Source of the DNA: Candidatus Cloacimonadota bacterium
GTDB taxonomy: Bacteria; Cloacimonadota; Cloacimonadia; Cloacimonadales; Cloacimonadaceae
NCBI GenBank assembly: GCA_023230025.1
Contig: JALNYD010000138.1
Span: 1 to 7,045, forward strand
Length of the DNA stretch: 7,045 bases
Direction: 5' to 3'
The position numbers were made by a program, and so were the translations under genes. Below, piece after piece: positions 1 through 6,094 of the stretch. The first letter of the stretch is position 1. Every line of letters begins with the position of its first letter. The notes beneath the pieces are model-generated. The model made no database searches. It worked only from the letters and a program-made list of their open reading frames with translations, and was not told the origin of the DNA.

Positions 1-1
1 T

Positions 2-1387
2 GAAGTTCGTGACCGGGATTACTTCTTTGTGGTTGCCTATAATATGTGGGCGGTATGGCTGGGCATTGGAGCTTTGGCAGTGGTGAATCTGGTTAAACAG
101 GACACAGTGAAATACATCCTGGCTGCGCTGATGCTGCTATTACCAATCGGGAACATGATCAGTCAATATCACACTCACGATCGTTCCAATGAATTCATCG
201 CGCTAGATTATGGAGTCAACTTCCTTAACTCACTGGAGGAAAATGCCATCATCTTTACCAATGGAGATAATGATACCTTCCCGTTGTGGTATGCCCAGGC
301 AGTTTCAGATCCTTTTGCCAAAGAGTATGTACATCCTGCAAGCGATGTTCAGCCATCTGAGATGGCCCAAGCTGCCATGAAGGAAGCTCTGGAATATAAG
401 AATAAATACCTTAAGGGCATCCGTAAGGATGTCTCAATAGCCAATCTTTCATTATTGAATACACCCTGGTATATACGTCAGATTCGTGATAAGGAAGGGA
501 TTCTGTTTAGTCTGCCAGACGAGACTATTGATGATCTTAGCATCAGTCGCTTGCAGCAGAATTTGGTTGTGCCCGGCACTCCCGCCACAGGAAGTTTTGT
601 CAAGCAGATGGATGAGACCCCTGCCTGGCGCCCCAATGAGCCCTTCTATCGCGTTACAGATCTTGCTGTGATGCAGATTATCAAGGATAACTTCGGGCAT
701 CGGCCGATTTATTTTGCGGTAACCTGTGAAAGCTTCATTGGTTTTGAGGATTACACGCGTAATGAGGGGATGGTTGCAAGATTGGTGGCAAGTCCCGATC
801 CAGACAAGGTGAATGCAGAACGCTTGTTTAAAAATCTGGATGAGGTCTATGAATACCGTTCCATTGAGGATGAAAATGTATTCAAGGATGAAAACATGCG
901 TCGTCTGGTGATGAACTATGGATCAGGCTTTGTAAGAGCAGCAACCTACCTGGCAGAACAAGGAGAATATGAGCGGGCTGGTACTTATATTGAGCGGGCC
1001 CGGATGTTCATTGATGAAGAGATCAAGCTCACCGAGTTCTACACGAAGTTCTATAGCGGAGCTGGGCAGTGGGACAAGCTGGAGGCCTTTGTGGATAATG
1101 TGATATTCAAGCATCCTCAAGGCTGGCGCATATATTTGTCCTACGTGATGAGCCATCTTTTGGATAACCATATCGAAGTGGCAGGACGTTTTGTGGAAAA
1201 AGGGCTGCTACAGTATCCTTCCGAGCAGTATTTTGCCCAGTTAGCCCTGCATTATGCAGAAACATATGGCAAGATTGCCGAAGCAGAAGATATTTTGACC
1301 CGGGTACGTTCCCGGCTGAGCTATAATCTTGATCCGTATATGACAGATTTGCAAAGTCTCAAAGCGGGAGCGATTGGTGCCAACTGA
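2..1387 (+). CDS. DUF2723 family membrane protein, C-terminal part (5'-partial)
   Basis: The frame is open to the window edge, so the gene begins upstream; the GTG at 29 is internal. The 461 visible residues start with EVRDRDYFFV, a conserved stretch of DUF2723 proteins, and continue through two hydrophobic segments (about residues 10-30 and 36-53). The hallmark FTNGDNDTFPLWY follows at 85-97, then NLSLLNTPWYIRQ at 148-160 and RPIYFAV further on. After about residue 290 the chain is helical and TPR-like (for example a GEYERAGTYIERA unit), ending hydrophilic. DUF2723 proteins are multi-pass membrane proteins related to GT-C glycosyltransferases (protein O-mannosyltransferase-like); the missing N-terminal part would carry most of the helices and any catalytic acid. 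The visible part would be the soluble domain outside the membrane. A segment of roughly 40 residues (101-141) seems longer than in the relatives I recall. The stop lies inside the start region of the next gene, implying an operon. The family call is firm; the transferase activity is inference. Confidence 0.88.
   Translation, partial: EVRDRDYFFVVAYNMWAVWLGIGALAVVNLVKQDTVKYILAALMLLLPIGNMISQYHTHDRSNEFIALDYGVNFLNSLEENAIIFTNGDNDTFPLWYAQAVSDPFAKEYVHPASDVQPSEMAQAAMKEALEYKNKYLKGIRKDVSIANLSLLNTPWYIRQIRDKEGILFSLPDETIDDLSISRLQQNLVVPGTPATGSFVKQMDETPAWRPNEPFYRVTDLAVMQIIKDNFGHRPIYFAVTCESFIGFEDYTRNEGMVARLVASPDPDKVNAERLFKNLDEVYEYRSIEDENVFKDENMRRLVMNYGSGFVRAATYLAEQGEYERAGTYIERARMFIDEEIKLTEFYTKFYSGAGQWDKLEAFVDNVIFKHPQGWRIYLSYVMSHLLDNHIEVAGRFVEKGLLQYPSEQYFAQLALHYAETYGKIAEAEDILTRVRSRLSYNLDPYMTDLQSLKAGAIGAN
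1366..1370 (+). promoter_or_regulatory. Ribosome binding site of the gamma-alpha subunit gene
   Basis: GGGAG lies inside the end of the DUF2723 gene, 6 nt before GTG at 1377 but only 3 nt before TTG at 1374. The spacing favours GTG as the start. The site overlaps the preceding coding region, which fits translational coupling. Confidence 0.5.
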
Positions 1388-3062
1388 GGTTTTTAGCGTT
1401 ATGGTCGGCGGGAAAGCAGGCGAAGGAGTAAAAAAGGCTGCTCAGGTCATTGCACATCTGGCAATGGCTTGTGGCAAGCATGTGTTTCAGGAAGATGACT
1501 ATCAATCTTTGATCAAAGGCGGTCACAACTTCAGTATTGTCAGCATCGGGGATCGCCCATTGTGGAACAGCTATAAGCAACACGATCTGATCATCAGCTT
1601 TGATGATCGCAGCATCCGGACCCATGGCTTAGAGCTTAACCCAGCAGGAATGCATTTTTGTAATGCCGATGATTGCGCTTCAGCAGATGACAGTATGATC
1701 CGGCTTCCAATGACAAGCCTTGCCCGGGATTCTTATGGTCCAAATGGTAACGTCTCTTTGGCCGCAGTGGTTATCTTCAGCAAAGTGTGTGGGCTTGATC
1801 CCGATCTGCTGGAAAGAACCATCCATAAAGAGTTTTCCCGTGATGCTACAGGGGCCATTACATATTTAAAGAAGCTTGATTTTGTCTTGAACCAACTGGA
1901 TCTCAGTCCATTGCGCTCATGGCATCAGGCGTCTGAGCCAGAATCAAAGCTATTTAGCGGCAATCAACTAATCGCTTTGGGAGCTTGGGCAGCCGGGCTG
2001 GATCTTTACTTCAGCTATCCCATGACGCCGGCATCATCAATCCTGCATTATCTGGCTCTCAAACGTGATAGCCACAAGGTTTATAGTATCCATGCAGAAA
2101 GTGAACTTGCCGCTGCAAACATGGCGATCGGAGCCTGCTTTGCTGGCAAACGTTGTGCCGTGGGCAGCAGTGGTGGCGGCTTTGCACTGATGCAAGAAGC
2201 TTTTTCACTAGCTGGCATGGTGGAGGCACCTCTGTTATGCTTCCTTTCCTCGCGTCCGGGTCCTGCAACGGGAGTTTCTACCTATACTGCGCAGGAAGAC
2301 CTCTTCTTTGCTCTCAATCAGGGGCATGGCGAGTTTCCCCGTATCGTAGCTTCTCCTGATAGTTTTGAACGAGCTTTTACCCTTGCGGCTGAACTAATGG
2401 ATCTGGCTTGGGAGATTCAAACTCCAGCAATCTTGTTGACTGAGAAACACCTCAGTGAATGCGCTGCGAATGTGCATCTGGATGGACATTATCTGCCGGA
2501 TGCTCCCGATAGTCTCAATCCCAAAAAAGAAGACTACAAACGCTATGCAATCACCGAATCCGGGGTTTCACCCCTGAAGTTTCCCGGCTGTGCAAACAGT
2601 ACTGACGCAGACGTGATTAAATGGAACAGCCACGAGCATCTGGAAAGCGGTGTACGCACAGATGCAGCGGAACAGATTGTGGCGATGAAGAATAAACGCA
2701 AACTCAAAGCCCAAAGCCTAAGCCTGGCAACAAAGCGCTATCAACGCATCGCCAGCTATGGAGAGGGTACTACTCTGGTATTCGCCTACGGCTCCACTGC
2801 TCTTGAACTAAGAGAGGCTATGAAATACCATCCGTTCAAGTTGATTGTACCTATTTATCTTGAGCCATTTCCAGAGGAAGAGCTGGAAGCATATCGTGGC
2901 AAAGAGGCGATCATCGTGGAACACGCTTCACAAGCCAATTTTGCTGAGTTCCTGAGGATAAAGCTGGGCATTAAAGCGAAGGCCAACATCCTGCGCTATG
3001 ATGGCAGAAGTTGGGATAGCATTGAGCTGGCAAAGCTAATCCGGGAGGCAGAACATGCGTAA
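1377..3062 (+). CDS. korA: 2-oxoacid:ferredoxin oxidoreductase, fused gamma-alpha subunit
   Basis: With the beta subunit this enzyme converts a 2-oxoacid plus CoA to acyl-CoA and CO2, reducing ferredoxin, in the cytoplasm. From the GTG start it has 561 residues, the usual size of gamma-alpha fusions. Residues about 5-180 form the gamma domain, opening with SVMVGGKAGEGVKKAA (VGGKAGEGVK at 10-19). The alpha (Pyr) domain begins near 194: YPMTPASS at 214-221 corresponds to the family YPITPSS motif, HAESELAAANMAIGA carries the Glu (E241/E243 region) that activates TPP, and SSRPGPATGVST holds the Arg (R293) expected to bind the substrate carboxylate. YAITESGVSPLKFPG (390-404) is also a family signature, and the C-terminal third is the domain II/III region. 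The start is TTG 1374 or GTG 1377; GTG has the better Shine-Dalgarno spacing and ATG 1401 would cut the first gamma strand. It overlaps the previous gene by 11 nt and the beta gene by 8 nt. The substrate (pyruvate, 2-oxoglutarate, branched-chain or aryl) cannot be read from the sequence, so korA is a family label. Confidence 0.93.
   Translation: MPTEVFSVMVGGKAGEGVKKAAQVIAHLAMACGKHVFQEDDYQSLIKGGHNFSIVSIGDRPLWNSYKQHDLIISFDDRSIRTHGLELNPAGMHFCNADDCASADDSMIRLPMTSLARDSYGPNGNVSLAAVVIFSKVCGLDPDLLERTIHKEFSRDATGAITYLKKLDFVLNQLDLSPLRSWHQASEPESKLFSGNQLIALGAWAAGLDLYFSYPMTPASSILHYLALKRDSHKVYSIHAESELAAANMAIGACFAGKRCAVGSSGGGFALMQEAFSLAGMVEAPLLCFLSSRPGPATGVSTYTAQEDLFFALNQGHGEFPRIVASPDSFERAFTLAAELMDLAWEIQTPAILLTEKHLSECAANVHLDGHYLPDAPDSLNPKKEDYKRYAITESGVSPLKFPGCANSTDADVIKWNSHEHLESGVRTDAAEQIVAMKNKRKLKAQSLSLATKRYQRIASYGEGTTLVFAYGSTALELREAMKYHPFKLIVPIYLEPFPEEELEAYRGKEAIIVEHASQANFAEFLRIKLGIKAKANILRYDGRSWDSIELAKLIREAEHA
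3043..3048 (+). promoter_or_regulatory. Ribosome binding site of the beta subunit gene
   Basis: GGGAGG sits 6 nt before ATG 3055, inside the end of the alpha subunit gene. It is the strongest Shine-Dalgarno sequence in the window and fixes the beta start. It fits coupled, balanced production of the two subunits. Confidence 0.65.
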
Positions 3063-3870
3063 CTTGAACACTGGCAAAGAAAACACATGGTGCGTAGGTT
3101 GTGGCAACTTTGGCATTCTGGCAGCAATCAAGAAATCTATTACCGCACTCAATGAAGATAATATACCTCTGGCGGATATTGTAATCACCTGTGGCATTGG
3201 CTGTCACGGTAAGATCTTCGATTATCTGAATCTAAGTGGAATATATGGACTGCATGGCAGGGCAATAGCCACTGCGCAAGGGATCAAACTGGCCAATCCC
3301 AAACTCAAAGTGATTTCCTTTGGTGGGGATGGCGATAGCCTTGGAGAAGGATTGGAACACACCCTTTTCGCTGCTAAACGCAACATTGATCTCACCTTGA
3401 TTTTGCATAATAATGGTAATTATGGATTGACCACTGGTCAGGCTTCACCGCTCTCATATATGGGTTACAAAGGACTCTCAACCCCAATGGGCAATGTGGA
3501 GACACCTTTCAATCCGATAACACTTTTGATTGAAGCAGGTGCCACATTTGTTGCCAGAGGCTATAGTGCCAGGATTGATCATCTTAGCACTCTAATCCAG
3601 AAAGCAGTGCAGCACAAGGGATTTTCTTTCATCGAAGTATTACAGCCATGTGTAAGCTACAATAACAACTATGATCTCTACAACGATCGCTGCAGTTTGC
3701 TGGAGAATACTCCACAGGATGATGAGCAGGCACGACACCTTGCCAAGGCTACTGAACAAATATACTTGGGTGTATTCAAGCAAGAGCTCAAACCCGAATA
3801 CTGCGAGTCTATCAAGTTGCAGGATAATCCTCAGAGCCGCACAGAACGGATGGCTCAAATCCTCCGATAA
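3055..3870 (+). CDS. korB: 2-oxoacid:ferredoxin oxidoreductase, TPP-binding beta subunit
   Basis: This subunit binds thiamine pyrophosphate and one 4Fe-4S cluster that carries electrons out of the active site to ferredoxin. The 271 residues are a typical short beta subunit. WCVGCG near the N-terminus gives C13 and C16; GIGC gives C50 and QPC gives C199, matching the four cluster cysteines known in the Sulfolobus-type enzyme. The TPP/Mg motif begins GDGDSLGEG (91-99) and ends near N119-N120 in ILHNNGNYGLTTGQASP. The GEG and YGLTTGQASP wording resembles the subgroup of fermentative anaerobes, by memory only. A fifth cysteine, C46, lies just before GIGC. The gene overlaps the alpha subunit by 8 nt and is followed after 2 nt by the membrane iron-sulfur gene. 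There is no delta-type ferredoxin subunit next to it, so the electron acceptor is either a ferredoxin encoded elsewhere or the downstream proteins. Confidence 0.94.
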   Translation: MRNLNTGKENTWCVGCGNFGILAAIKKSITALNEDNIPLADIVITCGIGCHGKIFDYLNLSGIYGLHGRAIATAQGIKLANPKLKVISFGGDGDSLGEGLEHTLFAAKRNIDLTLILHNNGNYGLTTGQASPLSYMGYKGLSTPMGNVETPFNPITLLIEAGATFVARGYSARIDHLSTLIQKAVQHKGFSFIEVLQPCVSYNNNYDLYNDRCSLLENTPQDDEQARHLAKATEQIYLGVFKQELKPEYCESIKLQDNPQSRTERMAQILR

Positions 3871-3872
3871 GC

Positions 3873-4646
3873 ATGAGCAAAACATCCATTCGTAAGCTTT
3901 CACAAGCTGTATTTTTACTCTTGAGTCTGGGGATTTTGAGCCTGGTGATCATCAATGGTAAAACCACGATTCACAATCTATGCCCCTATGCTGTCATCTG
4001 TTTTGGCTTTCTCAAAGGCAATCTGATTAATTTCAGTGTAGGCATAGCTGCCCTCGGAGTTTTTCTGGGGATTGCCTTTATGGTGTTTAGCATGTTTCAG
4101 GGGCGCATCTTTTGTGGCTATATCTGTCCTCTGGGGACATTGCAGGAATTGGTATATGCCGTTCGTAGAAGACGCAGTAAGCAGATACCTTTTATGTATG
4201 AACGCAAACTTGCTAAGTTCAAATACATCTTGCTGCTGCTAAATATCATCCTTGTGATACTCGGGCTATCCTGGCTATACATAAACTTTTGCCCGATTTA
4301 CGGACTCTCACGCTTGCCATCTCTGGCTGTGGGCGGACTTATCATATTCATCTTGATCATGGTGGGTGGTATCTTTGTTGAACGGCTCTGGTGCCGATAT
4401 CTGTGCCCTTATGCTGCACTCCTAAATCTGGCTCAGGGTCTGGGCAAGCTCTTGGGGACTAAACGCCGCATGATCTATCGCAATCTGGAACGCTGCATTG
4501 ATTGTGAACTGTGCAGCCGTAATTGTCCGATGAATCTGGATATTCTGGCTTCTGAATATGTACAGGATCACAACTGTATCCATTGTTTACGCTGCACAGT
4601 CAAGTGTCCGAAGCCGGGTACAGTTTGTCGGGGGAAAGAGGTATGA
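3873..4646 (+). CDS. NapH-like membrane 4Fe-4S protein with C-terminal ferredoxin domain
   Basis: This is an integral membrane electron carrier of the NapH/MauN/NosR-C-terminal type, 257 residues. Hydrophobic helices lie at about 11-28, 52-73, 117-136 and 148-170. Two CX3CP motifs follow helices 2 and 4: C81GYIC85P and C174RYLC178P. The basic run RRRRSK (98-103) puts these on the cytoplasmic side. Two further CP dipeptides, C37P and C140P, follow helices 1 and 3 and would face the periplasm. The C-terminal domain holds a standard two-cluster ferredoxin pattern: C208, C211, C214, C218P and C235, C238, C241, C245P. Such proteins pass electrons between quinols or ferredoxins and partner redox enzymes; no partner such as a nitrate or nitrous oxide reductase is in the window, so a denitrification role is not supported. 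There is no clear Shine-Dalgarno before ATG 3873; the TAA-GC-ATG junction suggests coupling to the beta subunit gene. Its stop overlaps the next start as ATGA. Confidence 0.9.
   Translation: MSKTSIRKLSQAVFLLLSLGILSLVIINGKTTIHNLCPYAVICFGFLKGNLINFSVGIAALGVFLGIAFMVFSMFQGRIFCGYICPLGTLQELVYAVRRRRSKQIPFMYERKLAKFKYILLLLNIILVILGLSWLYINFCPIYGLSRLPSLAVGGLIIFILIMVGGIFVERLWCRYLCPYAALLNLAQGLGKLLGTKRRMIYRNLERCIDCELCSRNCPMNLDILASEYVQDHNCIHCLRCTVKCPKPGTVCRGKEV
4630..4635 (+). promoter_or_regulatory. Ribosome binding site deciding the polyferredoxin start
   Basis: GGGGGA lies 7 nt before ATG 4643, with a second purine run (GAGG) touching the start. This supports ATG 4643, which gives a clean lysine-plus-helix N-terminus. 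A start at 4583, 60 nt further upstream, would add 20 residues read out of frame from the NapH-like gene. Confidence 0.5.
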
Positions 4647-5236
4647 AAAACATCTTTATCGCAGTGATCGTAATTCTGCTTTTTGCCATAGGCATAATGC
4701 AATATCTTGTAGCCCGGGGTGTATTTCCCAAACAGGAAAGGCAGGAAGTGTGTCCAGTGGATGCCATTTCGATGGTCAATGGGAAAGCTGTGATCGACAG
4801 CATCAAATGCATTGGTTGTCGCCGCTGTGTCGATGGCTTTGTCGCTATTCCTGATTTACCGGTGAATGAAGAATCAGTACAAGAGAAATCTTTGCCGGAA
4901 GAGCCGGAGGAAATCTCAGAAGAGCTTGTAAATGAGCCACTAAAGGAAACAGTATCAGCACCCAATGTGGATAAACTTGAACAGAAACCTGAGCCTCAAG
5001 AAGCCGCTGTAACTCAAGCAAACAAGGTTAGCGCTTATTACACTGTGGCTAGTGATGAGTGTATCAGTTGTGGCTTTTGTCTGAGAGTATGCCCGGTTGA
5101 CGCAATCAGCTACAAGGATGGTAAAGCATTTATCGATAAGGATGTTTGCATCGCTTGCGGGATCTGTGCAGGTGAGGATGAGGAAGCTTTCCGCGGCTGC
5201 CCCGTGGATGCCATCAGCAGAGTGGAAGCTCCCTGA
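4643..5236 (+). CDS. Membrane-anchored polyferredoxin (one plus two 4Fe-4S sites)
   Basis: This is a 197-residue electron carrier. Residues 4-24 form one hydrophobic helix that anchors it; positive residues after the helix (R25, K30, R33) suggest the iron-sulfur part is cytoplasmic. The first unit is half a ferredoxin: C37P with C56, C59 and C62 can hold one 4Fe-4S cluster, while the other cluster site is missing (no CxxCxxC before C37, and Phe/Val stand where the second CP should be). A linker of about 60 residues rich in Glu, Pro and Lys follows (71-130). The C-terminal domain is a full bacterial-type two-cluster ferredoxin: C140, C143, C146, C150P and C169, C172, C175, C186P, with a short insertion (AGEDEEAFRG) between C175 and C186. 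CPVDAIS occurs three times, so the domains arose by duplication. Overlap by ATGA with the NapH-like gene indicates a two-protein membrane relay, probably fed by the upstream oxidoreductase (inference). I do not recognise a named orthologue. Confidence 0.88.
   Translation: MKNIFIAVIVILLFAIGIMQYLVARGVFPKQERQEVCPVDAISMVNGKAVIDSIKCIGCRRCVDGFVAIPDLPVNEESVQEKSLPEEPEEISEELVNEPLKETVSAPNVDKLEQKPEPQEAAVTQANKVSAYYTVASDECISCGFCLRVCPVDAISYKDGKAFIDKDVCIACGICAGEDEEAFRGCPVDAISRVEAP
4751..5227 (+). repeat. Three copies of a CPVDAIS coding repeat inside the polyferredoxin gene
   Basis: The segments at 4751-4798, 5090-5137 and 5198-5227 all begin with codons for CPVDAIS. The first two continue in parallel as MVNGKAVID and YKDGKAFID. 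The DNA differs mainly at third codon positions, so the copies are old duplications kept by selection and not fresh repeats. They mark the CP half of successive 4Fe-4S binding units. Confidence 0.75.
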
Positions 5237-5323
5237 GGTTACATTGTGGGACACAAATCAAGTGCCCTGTTAAGTGCTCCACTATCAAAATCTTGGACAA
5301 ACCAAGCACTCCAGCACCAAGCA
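5237..5323. terminator. Convergent intergenic gap with weak terminator-like structure
   Basis: This is the only non-coding stretch in the window, between the + strand operon and the end of the - strand deacetylase gene. Read on the - strand, CTTGG-TTTGT-CCAAG (5306 to 5292) forms a 5-bp stem with a 5-nt loop followed by ATTTTG. An outer pair AGTGCT (5273-5278) and AGCACT (5305-5310) could extend or compete with it. The stems are short and no long T run is present on either strand, so the terminator call is tentative. The convergent position is where one would be expected. Confidence 0.3.
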
Positions 5324-5325
5324 CT
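5302..5325. repeat. Short direct repeat CCAAGCACT
   Basis: CCAAGCACT occurs at 5302-5310 and again at 5317-5325, separated by CCAGCA. The second copy runs into the stop codon of the deacetylase gene (5324-5326). It may be a small tandem duplication; no function is evident. Confidence 0.5.
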
Positions 5326-6094
5326 AATCTTCAGATACCGCTTCTGCCAAAGGCAGAACCTTCAGTTCATGATCATAAACAAATCGCAGGATATCCCGGA
5401 AAACATCATCCGAGCAGGAATCCATATAGCCTTCAGATTCAGCATTGAAGCGATGAAAGCCGATGATGATCAAGCGCTCACCATTGGCAATCCCACGTAG
5501 GATGCGCTGCTTCACTGGTTGTGCTGTCCAGCCAGTTTGGAAAGCCAGATAGCCCAAAGCATGGCGGTTTAAGGGTTCATGCATGGCAAAGTCGCTGCTA
5601 CCGCGGATGTTTTTGTAGAGACTACGCAAAAACGGGTAAACCTGAGAAGGACACTGCCCCTTGGGCAGGGCGAAGGATCGGGGATTCAGGCCGTGCTCTT
5701 CCAAGTTGTTATAATCTTGTTGGATCACGTAAACCGCCTGTTCATAATCCAATTGGTTCAGAGCTTCATGGTTCAAGGTATGACCACCCGTCTCCCAACC
5801 GTAGGTGAGTTCCATTTCGATCAGTTCATCCCAGCCGAAGCGGCCGGTTTGACCTAAAGCGTTGCTATTCACAAAGTTCGTACCGCGATAGCCATATTCC
5901 TGCATAATGGGGAAAGCTACATCATATACTGATGCGTGCTGATCGTCAAAGGTGAAAACGATAATGGGCTGCATCGAGGCAGAGGAACTTAGAAACTTGC
6001 AGGAGCTTAGGCTAAAAATTAGGCTCAAACACAAAATCCAGAGCAAGGCCGAAAGTATGACGCCCCTGCTCGGAAGCGTTATGGCTGTAATCAT
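5324..6094 (-). CDS. NodB-family polysaccharide deacetylase, predicted lipoprotein
   Basis: This is a predicted metal-dependent N- or O-deacetylase of a surface or periplasmic polysaccharide, 256 residues, the length of a single carbohydrate esterase 4 domain. The N-terminus has a lipoprotein signal: R10, a hydrophobic core at 12-28 and the lipobox L29-S-S-C32, followed by a serine-rich tether. Motif 1 is TFDD (48-51; D50 the likely base, D51 a metal ligand). Motif 2 is HTLNH (105-109), giving the two metal histidines. Motif 3 is RSFALPKGQ (139-147). The late motif IIGFHRF (211-216) supplies the C-terminal catalytic His213. The C-terminal helix and VLPLAEAV are typical. ATG 6094 is used because downstream TTG codons would lose the only positive charge before the signal core; it has no good Shine-Dalgarno. 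The gene overlaps the upstream barrel gene by 83 nt. The substrate is unknown; the barrel next door suggests a role in polysaccharide export or remodelling at the outer membrane. Confidence 0.9.
   Translation of the reverse strand: MITAITLPSRGVILSALLWILCLSLIFSLSSCKFLSSSASMQPIIVFTFDDQHASVYDVAFPIMQEYGYRGTNFVNSNALGQTGRFGWDELIEMELTYGWETGGHTLNHEALNQLDYEQAVYVIQQDYNNLEEHGLNPRSFALPKGQCPSQVYPFLRSLYKNIRGSSDFAMHEPLNRHALGYLAFQTGWTAQPVKQRILRGIANGERLIIIGFHRFNAESEGYMDSCSDDVFRDILRFVYDHELKVLPLAEAVSED

Noticed and set aside
29..1387. Complete gene starting at GTG 29
   Set aside because: The frame is open to the window edge and the residues before it (EVRDRDYFF) are conserved DUF2723 sequence, so the gene is 5'-partial.
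1377..3870. Indolepyruvate oxidoreductase (IorA/IorB)
   Set aside because: In IorA the alpha part is N-terminal with a fused TPP domain and C-terminal ferredoxin; here gamma precedes alpha and the beta subunit is separate, as in KorA/KorB.
4583..4642. Earlier start of the polyferredoxin at 4583
   Set aside because: The extra 20 residues only mirror the NapH-like gene in another frame; ATG 4643 has a ribosome binding site, an ATGA junction and a clean membrane anchor.
4600..4965. 121-residue open frame on the - strand
   Set aside because: It lies fully under the NapH-like and polyferredoxin genes, and its Ser/Thr-rich product has no recognisable domain; it is an antisense shadow.
3873..5236. 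Denitrification (nap/nos) electron-transfer module
   Set aside because: The NapH-like fold alone prompted this; no nitrate or nitrous oxide reductase, cytochrome or FMN-binding domain is visible, and the neighbours are 2-oxoacid oxidoreductase genes.
5521..5857. Open frames on the + strand opposite the deacetylase
   Set aside because: They are antisense to the conserved NodB motifs and have no domain or ribosome binding site.
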